Assembly: GCA_016806645.1 (NCBI GenBank) | Contig: JACSYO010001691.1 | Span: 40,001-104,000, forward strand | DNA length: 64,000 nucleotides | Source: Ophiodon elongatus | Lineage: Eukaryota; Chordata; Actinopteri; Perciformes; Hexagrammidae | Direction of reading: 5' to 3' | Made by a program: the position numbers and the translations under genes | Part shown: one piece after another, positions 22,301-33,627 of the stretch | Layout: every line of letters starts with the position of its first letter | How positions within the stretch are numbered: the first letter of the stretch is position 1 | The notes under the pieces: generated by a model | What the model saw: only the letters and a program-made list of their open reading frames with translations | Told to the model about the DNA's origin: nothing | The model's database searches: none

Positions 22301-22454
22301 GCTCCGCCTCCTGCCCAGTCCTGTACTTCCTGCTCTCACTGCCTGCTGGGTAATGGTGTCTGAGAAGCTCAGGGGGAGCAGAGGAAAAGGAGTGACGGGA
22401 CTGCTGGAGCTCAAACCTGCATCGTCCACTGAAGGTTCCTGTTCTTCCCAGCAT
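19352..22454 (-). CDS. pdp1: Pyruvate dehydrogenase phosphatase catalytic subunit, PDP1-like (5 coding exons)
   Basis: Mitochondrial PP2C phosphatase that would dephosphorylate and reactivate the pyruvate dehydrogenase E1 alpha subunit. Exons on the minus strand, in order: 22454-22266, 22189-21767, 21478-21378, 20489-19921, 19626-19352. The product is 518 aa (human PDP1 about 537). It has an Arg-rich N terminus typical of mitochondrial import, the PDP signature ILKANEYS spanning the first junction, the metal-binding LFGVFDGHAG, then LNAF-type helix ALVNAFRRLDYDLS, GDSRAVLG, RLLGLLLPFRAFGDV, LATDGLWELMHRQ and RYRDDITITVV. Residue choices favour PDP1 over PDP2, but a fish-specific third paralogue is possible. 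Exon 2 ends in a run of about 12 Glu. The gene converges on rbm39. Confidence 0.93.
19640..19915. repeat. Tandem repeat in the phosphatase gene intron 4
   Basis: About eight degenerate units of TGTCATCATTTACACTTCAA are followed by two copies of a CAGTTGAACTGGCAGTTGA-type unit. Confidence 0.8.
20765..21215 (+). mobile_element. Dispersed non-coding repeat, copy 3 of 3 (phosphatase intron 3)
   Basis: The longest copy of the element at 11294 and 13505. It starts with TCTCTTCTGACCAGCAGGGG and contains the ATGGCGACGGC core near 21142. Confidence 0.75.
21598..21745. repeat. Short tandem repeat in the phosphatase gene intron 2
   Basis: Copies of TGGTCTGGTATTTGGTGTAC with length variants lie just inside the exon 2 donor at 21766. 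Confidence 0.85.
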
Positions 22455-22572
22455 GGCCACTCGCCGAGAGAACCAGAAGAAGAACCAGCAGGAGAACCAA
22501 CAAAGTGAAACCTGGAGGAGAACCAAGAGGAACCAACAGAGTGAAACTTTGAGGAGAACCAAGAAGAACAGG
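22440..22572 (+). repeat. Minisatellite, left part (AACCAACAGAGTGAAACC units)
   Basis: Degenerate 33-40-bp units (GAGGAGAACCAAGAGGAACC, AACAGAGTGAAAC). It starts at the first codons of the phosphatase gene and resumes at 24080, with a gypsy fragment between the two parts. Confidence 0.8.
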
Positions 22573-24080
22573 AACATTTCGGGAAATTTATCCAACATCA
22601 TCTGTCTGACCCTGCTTTAGTCTCTATTGACCACCAAACCATTCAGGCCATCTGTGACAGACAGCTCATTTATAGTACAAACACAGATTATTGTAACAAT
22701 AACCTTGCCCTTGTTCAGTCACTTTCCATTGATGCACTTCCTGACAGTTTTGTGAATGACAGTCAGTTTGGAACCTCTATCATTCCTCCGCTTACAGCAG
22801 CTGAGATGGCTGAAAAACAGCGGGCAGACCAAATCATCAGACAGGTCATAACACAATTGGAACATGGAAAGATACCACCCCCTACTTTGAGAAATGAGCT
22901 TCCTGATCTGCCCCTCCTTCGAGAATTAAAATGATTGGATCTCCAGAACAACATTCTTGTGAGGAAGTAGGATCTCAATGCTCTTATCCGAGAAAAAAAA
23001 CGGTTGAGCGGTTCAATCGTACCTTGTTGGACATGCTAGGAACCCTAACAACTCAGGACAAAACTCACTGGAAGGATTTTGTGAAACCACTCGTGCATGC
23101 ATATAATTGCACCAAGAATGATGTCACCGGATTCTCTCCTTATGAACTCATGTTCGGACGCCAACCACAACTGCCAGTTGACCTAGCTTTTGGACTATCG
23201 GAGTTGATCTAGCTTTTGGACTATCGGCCCAAAACCAGCACACATTGCATTTTCAGTATCTGATTTTTTTCAGTATTTTCAAGATCTTAAGTCTCATCTG
23301 GAGCAGGGCTACAAAATAGCAACAGAAAAGGCTGAAAACCTCATGCAAAGAAACAAGGCCAGATTCGACAGAAATGTAACTGCCTCTGACTTAACTATGG
23401 GATATCGTGTGTTGGTCAGAAATGTTCGTCTCAGAGGCAAACACAAACTTGCTGACAAATGGGAGTCTGATGCATACATTGTTGTAAAGAGAGATGGTAA
23501 TCTTCCGGTATACACAGTCCGGCCTGAGAATAAAGACAGCCCTCTACGAACACTACACAGGGATCTTCTGTTACCCTGTGGGTACTTGATTTCCACAAAA
23601 AGTACCCCCTCTATGAACCGAACCCCCAGACTAAAACATCGCTCAAATCTTGACCCTCCTGACGATCTTATAGAGATGGACCCACTCTCGGATGAAGAAG
23701 AAAATATTCCAGATCACTGGTACAGTGGACCACCCAGCTCAGAACTTGCCAGATTCACAACCATAATTGGCATTCCAACAAATTCCATTATGGCACCTCC
23801 CAACACAGTTCCTACAACCACAGAGACCACACAACGCACAGCCACTGATACAAACCATGTGGCAGGAGGGAATGCTACTAATCTATCTGACTTAACTGAT
23901 ATAGCCAACAGCCCTGAGGGCTCAGTCCTAACAGGAGGCACAGAACCCGGGTTAAACCTAACCACCAATGATGCTGTACAGAAAACAGCGTATTCTCCAA
24001 CAGACAGTGATTCAAACATTTCTCTTGAACCCCCGAATATGGACGAGGATGATGAGCCTCCTATACGATGTTCGGAGAAC
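22573..24080 (+). mobile_element. Internal Ty3/gypsy pol fragment without LTRs
   Basis: Three pieces of a gypsy polyprotein are in order. The first is a region just before the integrase (22752-22934, MAEKQRADQIIRQVI). After a deletion comes the integrase C-terminal half (about 22985-23210, ERFNRTLLDMLGTL, FSPYELMFGRQPQLPVDLAF). After a stop and a small tandem duplication comes the GPY/F-like tail and Pro-rich end (23343-24110, LRGKHKLADKWE, PLRTLHRDLLLPCGYL). The zinc-binding and catalytic core of integrase, RT and LTRs are absent. It is dead DNA. Confidence 0.85.
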
Positions 24081-24262
24081 GTTTGGAGAACCAATAGAGT
24101 GAAACCTTGAGAAGAACCAACAAAGTGAAACCTTGAGAAGAACCAACCGAGTGAAATATTGAGGAGAACCAGAAGAACCAACACAGTGAAACCTGGAGGA
24201 GAACCAGAAGAAGAACCAGTAGAGGAACCAACAGAGTGAAACCAAATTTATTAAAAATAAAA
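24081..24262 (+). repeat. Minisatellite, right part
   Basis: The same AACCAACAGAGTGAAACC-type units as at 22440 continue on the far side of the gypsy fragment. The last codons of the fragment's open frame already lie in this repeat. Confidence 0.8.
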
Positions 24263-25470
24263 AACTGAAATCCCTGAAAAAAAGAAGCAATTTTTGCTCA
24301 TCAAGGCAAGAAGCCAGATGAGTCTCTGGAAAGGAGAACCGAACCTTAAGGAGAACAAGAAGGAGCATCAGCAGCAGAACCAGCAGAGTATTTAGTTTTT
24401 GTGTCTGTTGTCACAGATCTGCTCTAAGCTGACGGACTCATCGTCACCCGATGGTCTTACATCACATTGAAAAAGCGGCTGTTCAGCACTCACAGCACTC
24501 ACCGTGTGTTTGTTGAGTGTTTAATTCCTGGTTAACTCTTCATCGGTTCAACAGTTCTTGTTTCCTGAAGCAGATCAGTTCTTTTCATGCAGCCGGACAG
24601 GTGTGCTGTTGAAGGTTGTTTGTATATTCGGTCAGTCGTCGTCGTTTGTGACCTTTGACGGCTTTCATATCTCACTCAGTAATCAGTAATCCATAAACCT
24701 CCTGCTGCAGGCCGTAAATACCCCCCCCCCCTCCCTCACTGTGACTGCGTTCAGAGATTATTAAAAATGTAAGTTTCATTGTTATTTTTATTGAGTTTTA
24801 ACAGATAGAAGAGGAGAAATACCTAAACATAAAATAAATAAATACATGAAAAATTATGTGATCTTGCTGCTGAAACTCTGCCATTTAATCACATTTAAGA
24901 AATGAAGTTGAACATTTTGAAATAGTGATAGAAAATCAACTGTCGAAGGAGTTAAGGTTTCTGTTTATGTGCTGAGCCCTCATCAGCCTCTCGGTTCATA
25001 TACCGGCCCAGTTCCATTCGTTCCCAGCCGGACCATTTAGGTTGCCATGAGACTCTGACTTTTCTGCAAACCGAACCTCACACTAACTGCCCGTTTTCCT
25101 GGACCTATACCTGCCTGTCTGCCTACTTACCTGTATTCCTGCCCAACTGTGTCTGAACCTGTCTCCCTGTCAGCCTTTATCCAACTCCACATTTGAAACA
25201 ATTCATTGGACTGCACCTGATCTATTGTCTTCGTCTACATTTGGGTCGTACCCTGTCACATGTATTCACTGCATTATGAAAGTCTGGTTTGGATGGACGC
25301 AGCAAATGGATTGTTTTCAAGGATCCACTTGAGGTGAATTTTTACTTTTTGTGTCTGCGTAAAGACTTGGAGTACACCTCTAGCCCCCGGCCTGCCAGCA
25401 TGACTGATTGCTGGAGTATTCATCTGGATGAGCAGCAGGAACACAGCCACCAGTATGCAGAAGGAACCCT
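24263..25470. other. Gene-free region, possible remnant of an LTR element
   Basis: No gene is supported. A C run lies at 24722-24731. Positions 25080-25470 resemble the 3' LTR edge and leader of a fish gypsy element (TCTGGTTTGGATGGACGCAG), with a short open frame after it, but no conserved domain is visible. Confidence 0.35.
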
Positions 25471-25471
25471 A

Positions 25472-25957
25472 CAGGGCCCTTCATCAAGTTTTCTTCACTA
25501 GAAGGGAAACCTAGAGGGCACTTTATCACGTTTTCTTCAATGGAAGGGAACCCTAGAGGGCCCTTCATGTTTTCTCCAATGGAAGGGAACCTTAGAGGGC
25601 ACTTTATCACGTTTTCTCCAATGGAAGGGAACCCTAAAGGGCTCTTCATGTTTTCTCCAATGGAAGGGAACCCTAGAGGGCACTTTATCACGTTTTCTCC
25701 AATGGAAGGGAACCCTAGAGGGCCCTTCATGTTTTCTCCAATGGAAAGGAACCCTAGAGGGCAATTCATCACGTTTTCTCCTCCGTAAGGGAACCCTACA
25801 GGGCCCTTCATCATGTTTTCTCCAATGGAAGGGAACCCTAGAGCAGTGGTCCCCAACAAGCAGGCCACGGACCGGTAGTTTCTCCACTGGAAGGGAACCC
25901 TAGAGGGTATTTCATCACATTTTCTCCAGTGGAAGGGAAACCTAAAGGGTACTTCTA
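25472..25957 (+). repeat. 42-bp satellite array A (upstream of cnbp copy 1)
   Basis: About 11 units of the satellite that begins TTTTCTCCACTGGAAGGGAA and contains CCCTAGAGGGCACTTCATCA. Here CCAATGG is the commoner variant. A short hAT end fragment interrupts it at about 25846-25878. Confidence 0.93.
25846..25880 (+). mobile_element. Fragment of a hAT-type terminal sequence
   Basis: CAGTGGTCCCCAACAAGCAG and CCACGGACCGGTAG match the terminus of a Tip100/Zaphod-like hAT family (consensus start CAGTGGTCCCCAAC) and mirror the end found at 31345-31383. Confidence 0.6.
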
Positions 25958-26560
25958 TTATTCAGCTCGTGTCGGATGGATTAACTAAAAATGGTGGAGT
26001 TGATAGATGGCCAAGAAGGTTAAAAGAGAACTTTCTTATGATTTTTATGAATGACAGAGGCTTAATAGATATATAAGGAATCAACGCTCTTTAGAATCAA
26101 TTGGATCTTTGGCTAATCTCTGAATCCTGATCTTATTTGCATTGTAAACTTTTAATTAATCTGACAACCCTAAAATAACATAAAGCCATTCTATTGATTT
26201 TGAATAAAATGCCATCAAATATAGCAAATAAAATAATAATAATTTTACTAAATTAGTTTCCAAATCTACGGCAGGAAGTGGAAATACTTTTGGGAAGTAT
26301 TGGGAGCTGGAGGAAAATGTGCCGAGTGGATTGTTCTATAAATCTAATTTCATTGCATGCAGTATTTAACAATAAATACATTCAAAAGAAACAATGAATG
26401 GGATTAACTGGTGAATGGGCACGAGGGGAATTATCTAAATGTGTTAAGTGTGTTCAGATGTCATGCAACCTTTTGACAATCAGAGTAAATTAACTTCATT
26501 GTTCAGAGAGAAAACAGGAGTGTTAATTATCCTGATATTTCTGACTTTTCTCACGGCAGC
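25958..26560 (+). repeat. Unit spacer upstream of cnbp copy 1
   Basis: This block recurs at 31455-32070 and in shorter form at 38575-38880, 52865-53130 and 62465-62790 (shared text GGGAAGTATTGGGAGCTGGA and GAGAAAACAGGAGTGTTAAT). It is a non-coding part of the tandem unit. A segment near 26040 faintly suggests an old LINE. Confidence 0.7.
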
Positions 26561-26579
26561 TGAATGCAGCAGAGCGTAT

Positions 26580-26680
26580 GTACTTGCGTGCGTGTCTGTG
26601 GGTGTGAGTAGAACGCGTGTGGCGCACGGGCTGGCTCGACTGTCGAGGAGAGAAGACAAAACAGTTTTCGGGGGTCTGAG
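26580..26680 (+). promoter_or_regulatory. cnbp: cnbp copy 1 promoter and non-coding exon 1
   Basis: A CpG-rich stretch ends in GGGGGTCTGAG|GTGAGTTTGA (26680/26681), conserved in all copies as the first donor. As in vertebrate CNBP, the first exon is untranslated. The start site is inferred. There is no foldback insertion here, unlike copies 3-5. Confidence 0.65.
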
Positions 26681-27474
26681 GTGAGTTTGAGCTCCGGACC
26701 GATCAATCCGCCTTTTCCCTCCCCGCAGCAGGCTCACCCCGCCGGGCTGACGGAGCACACGGTAACCTGCAGCACCGGGCCTGTTGACCCACCCACCCGG
26801 TCCCCTTTACGCACAGCGGGGGGAACCTGCAGAGCTGAGCCGGAGGAGGTTCCGCTCGCCCCGGGGGGTGAAATTAACTTCGACATTTTACTGGTTTGTT
26901 TTGGTGTGCGGGAGGGAGACGTGTCGTAGGAGAGGCCTTCCAGGACCCACGTCGAATGAACTAGGAAGTAAACATTTCCTTCTTTTTAGGGTTTATTTTT
27001 AAAGACTATAAACTTCACTCCCTGGTCGTTGAGACTCCGAGGACACTTGGGGAGGACACGTGGGGAGGACGAGAGTCAACGACAAAGTTGGTGGTAGACG
27101 TGTCGATGCTTGTTCAAAAAACACTCCCTTCAATAAATACTTTGCAAAACCAGTTATTCTCGAAAACTGGAGCTCTGGGAAATACAGAAAACCACTGAGC
27201 TCATCCACAGGATGTCGTCACACTGCTGCTGTAAAAATAATAAAAGGTTTAAAAAGCTGGAGACTCATTGTTTGATGAGGAGATCAGCTGGTCGACACAA
27301 AAAGTTTGATTTAATCATTAAATCCTCAGCTGATCGGTGAAAACGGACACAACAGAAAACACCTGAGCACCTGAACTCACCAGACGTGTATAATGTCCTC
27401 TAGACGTCTACACAGAGGACATATTTAATAAAAACATATTCATGTCAACCGTGTGAAGTGATCCACAGAGGAGA

Positions 27475-27480
27475 CATTTA

Positions 27481-27514
<34 letters not shown>

Positions 27515-27520
27515 GTCCAG
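27475..27520 (+). repeat. (CT)n tract at the copy 1 start-exon acceptor
   Basis: A run of CT dinucleotides forms the polypyrimidine tract before TGTCCAG at 27520. All copies have it in different lengths. Confidence 0.9.
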
Positions 27521-27531
27521 TCGTTGCCAAG

Positions 27532-28285
27532 ATGAACAGGGATGGTTGTTACAATTGTGGCGGCAGTGGTCACATGGCGAGGGAATGTCCAAACCGTAGA
27601 GAGCAAGGACAAGTGAGAGGTCGCAGAGGAGGCAGAGGTGAGCCGGTATTACATTTTTATTTAATTTATTCTCTTGTAAATGGTTCAGCTGTTCCCCCAA
27701 CAACAACAACAACAACAACAACACTAAGGTACGAGCCCCTGAGGTGCTGAAGTTCATGTACTTAGTTACTTTCTGCCTCTCAGCAGATGAATGAATGAAT
27801 TTAGTTTCAGTACTTTGTGTTGAGTGATCTGGTTCAGTTAACGCCTGCTTTAATCAAACACCAACTTTCTTTACTAACACTTCTTACTTACAGTTTCCTA
27901 TTCCATAACTCACATGTTACAAACACTTAACTAACCCATGACTAATACTTAACTACCACTTTACTAACCCTGACTACTACTGTACTAATACTTAACTACC
28001 AGGATGTAGATACGTTGCGATATTCATGCATGAAGCTGTTTAAAGTGATGTTAGAGGACCAGAGAGAAGCACCAAACTTTGAAATGTTGAACCAAACTGT
28101 GTCGTAATCGATGAATCGTCCCTGCAGCCTGTTATAACTGCGGCATGGAAGGTCACCTCGCCACAGACTGCCTCGATCCCAGGAAGGAGCCCAGGAATGA
28201 GCAGCGGAAATGCTACAAATGTGATAATGCCGGACACCTGGCCAGAGAATGCCCCAATGACTGTGAAAGGACTGATAATGGTGAG

Positions 28286-28342
<57 letters not shown>

Positions 28343-29178
28343 TGCATAGTGTCCAACAGGTCCAACTTTCTTTACTAACACATCACTAACACATCACTAA
28401 TACATCACTAACACTTTACTCTTCCATGGCTAACATGTAACACACTTAACTTACCCATTACTTACACTTAACTTACACTTAACTAATATTTCACTACCAC
28501 TGTACTAATACTTAACTAATACTTCACTACCACTGTACTACCACCTAACTAATACTTCACTACCACTGTACTAATACTTAACTACCAGGATGTAGATGTA
28601 GACCAGAGAGAAGCACGTTGAACCAAACCGTGTCGTAATCAATGAATCGTCCCTGCAGCCTGTTATAACTGCGGCATGGGCGGTCACATCTCCAGAGACT
28701 GCACGGAGCCCAGGAAGGAGCGAGAGCAGATGTGCTACAACTGTGGGAATCCTGGACACATGGCCAGAGACTGCATCAATGCCAAAGAGCAGAAATGCTA
28801 CAACTGTGGAGACCTCGGACACGTCCAGATATCCTGCGAGAAGGTCAGATGCCACAGGTAAACTAACAGCTGCAGGTGAAGTAATACTGCAGGTAAACTT
28901 CAATTACATGTAAAGTAATGCTACAGGTAAGCTAACAGCTGCAGATAAAGTAATAGCTGTAGGTAATCTAATACTACAGTTAAACAAATACAACAGGTAA
29001 ACTAACTGCAGTGGAGGTAAATAAAACAAAGAAGTACGGTTTAGTTTATTTTGGAGCCTCTTCAGTGTGTTTTACTTGCTGGTTCTGCTGTGAAACCAGT
29101 GTTGGCTTTGCATATGTTTGCTGCAGGTGTGAGGAGATCGGCCATATTGCAAATCACTGCAGCAGGCCTCGGCATTGA
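27532..29178 (+). CDS. cnbp: CNBP-like zinc-knuckle protein, copy 1 (169 aa, 7 knuckles)
   Basis: Exons 27532-27637, 28128-28280, 28659-28857 and 29127-29178, GT-AG, continuous phase. CNBP proteins bind G-rich single-stranded DNA and RNA and promote translation. Seven C-x2-C-x4-H-x4-C knuckles are visible: CYNCGGSGHMAREC, CYNCGMEGHLATDC, CYKCDNAGHLAREC, CYNCGMGGHISRDC, CYNCGNPGHMARDC, CYNCGDLGHVQISC and CHRCEEIGHIANHC. A short Arg-Gly stretch (GQVRGRRGGRG) follows knuckle 1, as in CNBP. A 1-nt deletion before the last exon's end gives an early TGA, so the final knuckle and the ECTAEATA tail of the family are lost, although their DNA is still present to 29231. The small second knuckle exon of copies 2 and 3 is absent. 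Polyadenylation signal at about 29893. Confidence 0.88.
28281..28341 (+). repeat. (CA)n after the copy 1 exon 3 donor
   Basis: The intron begins GTGAGAACACAC and continues as pure CA. The same position carries CA tracts in copies 2 (33565) and 4 (55239), and a short interrupted one in copy 3 (42393). Confidence 0.95.
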
Positions 29179-29898
29179 ACTGCTATACCTGTGGGAATTC
29201 GGGTCACCTGGCCAAGGAGTGCACCGCCTAGCCACCTCATCTCTTCCCTCTTTCTCTTTATTCATTTCCTGTGATCCTCTTCTTCTCATTGGCCCAGAGG
29301 CCTGTCAGTCAGCCTCACAGCAGCCAATCGGAGCAGGCGGAGGAAGGAGAAGGGACGGACACTTAAAAAAAGAAAAAAAGAAAAAATCTTTCCTCTGCAT
29401 TTTTAAAAGACAAAACTGAATTTGGGTTTTTATTTTGGTGGCAGTGTCATGATGTGCAAAGCTTTGTTGAAGAATCCTTTCTGCCTGGTTTATTGGCTGA
29501 GAGAGTAGAGTGAAAAGTTTAGCTCCTCCCCTCATCAAGGAGGTGTGTGGTGGTGTTGGGGGATTTTATGGAGGGTGAAGAAGTGTTGGAAGTTTCTTTC
29601 TTTCAACGCAGGGATTAACTTTATTTTGTTGTTCTGGTCAAAACCCAGTTTGTCTTAAAGAAATGTGATTGGCCCTGCCTCCAGGAAACAGCCAATCACC
29701 TCGCCGGTCTGGACCCGTTATTACCACACAGGGAAACGAATGCAGACAACAAAAGGAACGTTAATAATTCCTAAATATTTTTAGGTCTGAGAGAATGTTT
29801 TCACAAGAAAATCCAAATGTTATTTTTGTATATCGCTCAGAGCTACTGTAAAAATTTAATATCTGTACTGCAAACTGTAAGTTAAACCTGACAATAAA
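29179..29898 (+). other. Copy 1 3' UTR with lost last-knuckle sequence
   Basis: After the premature stop, the former coding end (GGTCACCTGGCCAAGGAGTG) continues to TAG at 29229-29231. A 3' UTR follows that is highly similar in all copies and ends in AATAAA at 29893-29898. Confidence 0.75.
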
Positions 29899-30483
29899 AA
29901 GCATGGAGGAGGAGGAAGGTGATGGAGCAATCAATTTATTTCACAAGACAAGAAAAGTTCAGTCAGGATTTATTTAATACAACTGTCGTTTACAGATGTT
30001 TCCTGAAAATAACTATTTTATGTTCGTAGGCTCATTTCTGTTGACCTTTTAACAACGAGACATTGTGCTTTACAAAATGTATCAAAGTTATTAATTAAAA
30101 TATAAAAAGACAAGAATGAATCGGATTAAATTCTAGATTCAAAAGTTATAGATGAAAATAGTCTTGTTATGAGTAATTTAAATTAATGAGGGTAAGTGAA
30201 AACTTTGATTTATAAATTTAAAGTAAGACTCATGCCAAACTTTACAAATATTTACATGGTAATTGGGAACTAATTTGGGGAAAAGCAAAAGGACTGGTTC
30301 AGTTAAACACAGGTAAATATTCATTAACTATGTATTATGAATAAAAATAAACAATATTCAATATATATATTTGATTCATTATGAATAAAACTATTCCGCA
30401 TGGAACTTACAAAAACTATCGACTTGACATGTCATCAAATTATGCAGAATATGAAAGAATGTCTTCCTATTTAATTTTTAAAT
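29899..30483 (+). repeat. Unit 3' spacer (copy 1)
   Basis: AT-rich non-coding DNA recurring at 36732-37313, 44315-44884 and 56800-57364. It always leads into the 42-bp satellite (shared text AAAACTATCGACTTGACAT). Confidence 0.85.
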
Positions 30484-30930
30484 CACGTTTTCTCCACTGG
30501 AAGGGAATCATAGAGGGCATTTCATCATGTTTTCTCCACTGGAAGGGAACCCTAGATGGCATTTAATCAAGTTTTCTCCACTAGAAGGGAACCTTAGAGG
30601 ACATTTCATCAAGTTTTCTCCACTGGAATGGAATCCTAGATGGCATTTAATCAAGTTTTCTCCACTGGAAGGGAACACTAGAGGGCACTTCATCAAGTTT
30701 TCTCCACTAAAAGGGAATTATAAAGGGCATTTCATCAAGTTTTCTCCACTGGAATGGAACCCTAGATGGCATTTCATCAAGTTTTCTCCACTAGAAGTGA
30801 ATCCTAGAGGGCATTTCATCACATGTTCTCCACTGGAAAGGAATCCTAGATGGCCCTTCATCAAGTTTTCTCCACTAGAATGGAACCCTAGAGGGCCCTT
30901 CATCATGTTTTTGCCACTATTAGTATAGTA
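30484..30930 (+). repeat. 42-bp satellite array B
   Basis: About ten units starting TTTTCTCCACTGGAAGGGAA between cnbp copies 1 and 2. A last partial unit resumes after the hAT element at 31383. Confidence 0.95.
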
Positions 30931-30934
30931 CTAT

Positions 30935-31383
30935 AATTTTTCATGTCAAGACGCTCGTCTCCGTCACGTGACACGTTACCCCAAAATTTAAGCCCACAAG
31001 TGAGTAAAAATTAGTAAAAACAAAGGTCCTTGGAGAGCTTCTCTGTAAAGGGGAAAAGAACCAATGAGGAGACAGAAGAAGAAGAAGAAGAAGAAGAAGA
31101 GCCTTCGACTTCCAGGAAAAAGAAAGTTGCATTTAAAGGACAATATCAGGAGTCCTACTTAAAATACGGGTTCATCCTACAGGTGATTCTCACGCGACCG
31201 CTCTGCATAATATTTGGCGATAATTCGGCTTAATGATGAGTTGTATTTTTTATGTACTATATATTTTTGCCGGTCGTATCATTTTATTACGTCATATTTA
31301 TCGTCCACACCATTTATCGCCGGTCCGTGAAAATATTGTCTTACACGAAACCGGTCCGTGGCACAAAAAAGGTTGAGGACCCC
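30935..31383 (-). mobile_element. hAT-type element fragment (ZBED-like)
   Basis: The right end (CCGGTCCGTGGCACAAAAAA, GGTTGAGGACC) is the inverted terminal sequence of a Tip100/Zaphod-like hAT. Inside lies a + strand frame with STSRKKKVAF and YQESYLKYGF, which resembles the start of BED-finger hAT transposases. Most of the transposase is missing. Confidence 0.6.
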
Positions 31384-32089
31384 AGAGGGCACTTCATCAT
31401 GTTTTTAACACTATTAGTAGTCATCATTGTTCTATTATTCAGCTTGTGTCGAATGGATTGACTAAAAATGGTGGAGTTGATAGATGGCCAAGAAGGTTAA
31501 AAGAAAACTTTCTAATGATTGATTTTATGAATGACAGAGGCTTAATAGATATATATAAATATATATATGGAATCAACACTGTTTAGAATCAATTGGATAT
31601 TTGGCTAATCTCTGAATCCTGATCCTAATTGCATTGTAAAATTTAAATTAATCCGGCAACCCTAAAAGACCATAAAGCCTTTATATTGATTTTGAATAAA
31701 ATGCCATCAACTATAATAAATAAAATAATAATAATTTTACTAAATTACTCTCTAAATCTATATCAGGAAGTGGAAATGCTCATGGGAAGTATTGGGAGCT
31801 GGAGGAAAATGTGCCGAGTGGATTGTTCTTCCACTGGTTTATAAGTGTCATTACATTGCATGCAGTATTTAACAATAAATAAATACATTAAAATAAAACA
31901 ATGAATGGGATTAACTGGTGAATGGGCACGTGGGGAATCATCTAAATGTGTTAAGTGTGTTCAGATGTCATGCAACCTTTTGACAATCAGAGTAAATTAA
32001 CTTCATTGTCCAGAGAGAAAACAGGAGTGTTAATTATCCTGATATTTCTGACTTTTCTGACGGCAGCTGAATGCAGCAGGACGTGCGTG

Positions 32090-32193
32090 CGTACGCGCCC
32101 GCGCGTGTGTGTGTGTATGTGCGTGTACATGGGTGTGAGTAGAACGCGTGTGGCGCAGAGGAGAGAAGACAAAACAGTTTTCGGGGGTCTGAG
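32090..32193 (+). promoter_or_regulatory. cnbp: cnbp copy 2 promoter and non-coding exon 1
   Basis: Same donor as copy 1 (GGGGGTCTGAG|GTGAGTTTGA at 32193/32194). It carries no foldback insertion. A GT/GC-rich stretch of alternating pyrimidine and purine precedes it (32080-32140). Confidence 0.65.
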
Positions 32194-33046
32194 GTGAGTT
32201 TGAGCTCCGGACCGATTGATCTGCTTTATTCCTCCCCGCAGCAGGCTCACCCCGCCGGGCTGCGGTGACCCCCCCTCCCCCCGGAGAGGAGCGCACAGTT
32301 CCCCCGGAGAGGAGCTCACGGTAACCTGCAGCACCGGGCCTGTTGACCCGCCCACCCGGTCCCCTTTACGCACAGCGGGGGGAACCTGCAGAGCTGAGCC
32401 GGAGCAGGGTCCGTCCGCCCCGGGGAGGGAAATTAACTTCTTCTTTTTTTATGTTTTACTGGTTTGTTTTGGTGTGCGGGAGGGAGACGTGTCGTAGGAG
32501 AGGCCTTCCAGGACCCACGTCGAATGAACTAGGAAGTAAACATTTCCTTCTTTTTAGGGTTTATTTTTAAAGACTATAAACTTCACTCCCTGGTCGTTGA
32601 GACTCCGAGGACACTTGGGGAGGACACGTGGGGAGGACGAGAGTCAAAGACAAAGTTGGTGGTAGACGTGTCGATGCTTGTTCAAAAAACACTCCCTTCA
32701 ATAAATACTTTGCAAAACCAGTTATTCTCGAAAACTGGAGCTCTGGGAAATACAGAAAACTACTGAGCTCATCCACAGGATGTCGTCACACTGCTGCTGT
32801 AAAAATAATAAAAGGTTTAAAAAGCTGGAGACTCATTGTTTGATGAGGAGATCAGCTGGTCGACACAAAAAGTTTGATTTAATCATTAAATCCTCAGCTG
32901 ATCGGTGAAAACGGACACAACAGAAAACACATGAGCACCTGAACGCATCAGACGTGTATAATGTCCTCTAGACGTCTACACAGAGGACATATTTAATAAA
33001 AACATATTCATGTAAACCGTGTGAAGTGATCCACAGAGGAGACATT

Positions 33047-33087
<41 letters not shown>

Positions 33088-33101
33088 CAGTCGTTGCAGA
33101 G

Positions 33102-33277
33102 ATGAACAGGACTATGGAGTGTTACAATTGTGGTGGCAATGGTCACATGGCGAGGGAATGTCAAAACGCTGGAGAGCAAAGACAAGTGAGAGGTCGCGGC
33201 AGAGGCAGAGGCAGAGGTGAGCCGGTATTACATTTTTATTTCTTTTATTCTCTTGTAAATGGTTCAGCTGTTCCCCC

Positions 33278-33308
<31 letters not shown>

Positions 33309-33570
33309 CTAAGGTACGAGCCCCTGAGGTGCTGAAGTTCATGTACTTAGTTACTTTCTGCCTCTCAGCAGATGAATGAATGAATTTAGTTTTAGTACTT
33401 TGTGTTGAGTGATCTGGTTCAGTTAACGCCTGCTTTAATAAACATTACACACACCTGTAATCAGTGTGTTTGTGTTTCAGGTGGAAACTGTTATTGCTGC
33501 GGGAATGCTGGACACATGGCCAGAGACTGCCCCCATACCACAGACGGTGACAGGACTGTAGGCGGTGAGA

Positions 33571-33627
<57 letters not shown>

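Noticed and set aside
25380..25887. Repetitive frames on both strands across every 42-bp array (SPLEGNPRWHFI, SSGENLMKCH types)
   Set aside because: The 42-bp period is a multiple of three, so any open unit stays open in all copies. No start context, splice sites or conserved substitution pattern supports a protein.
28996..29178. A selenocysteine or readthrough TGA in cnbp copy 1
   Set aside because: The downstream knuckle is in a different frame because of a 1-nt deletion, so readthrough would not restore it.
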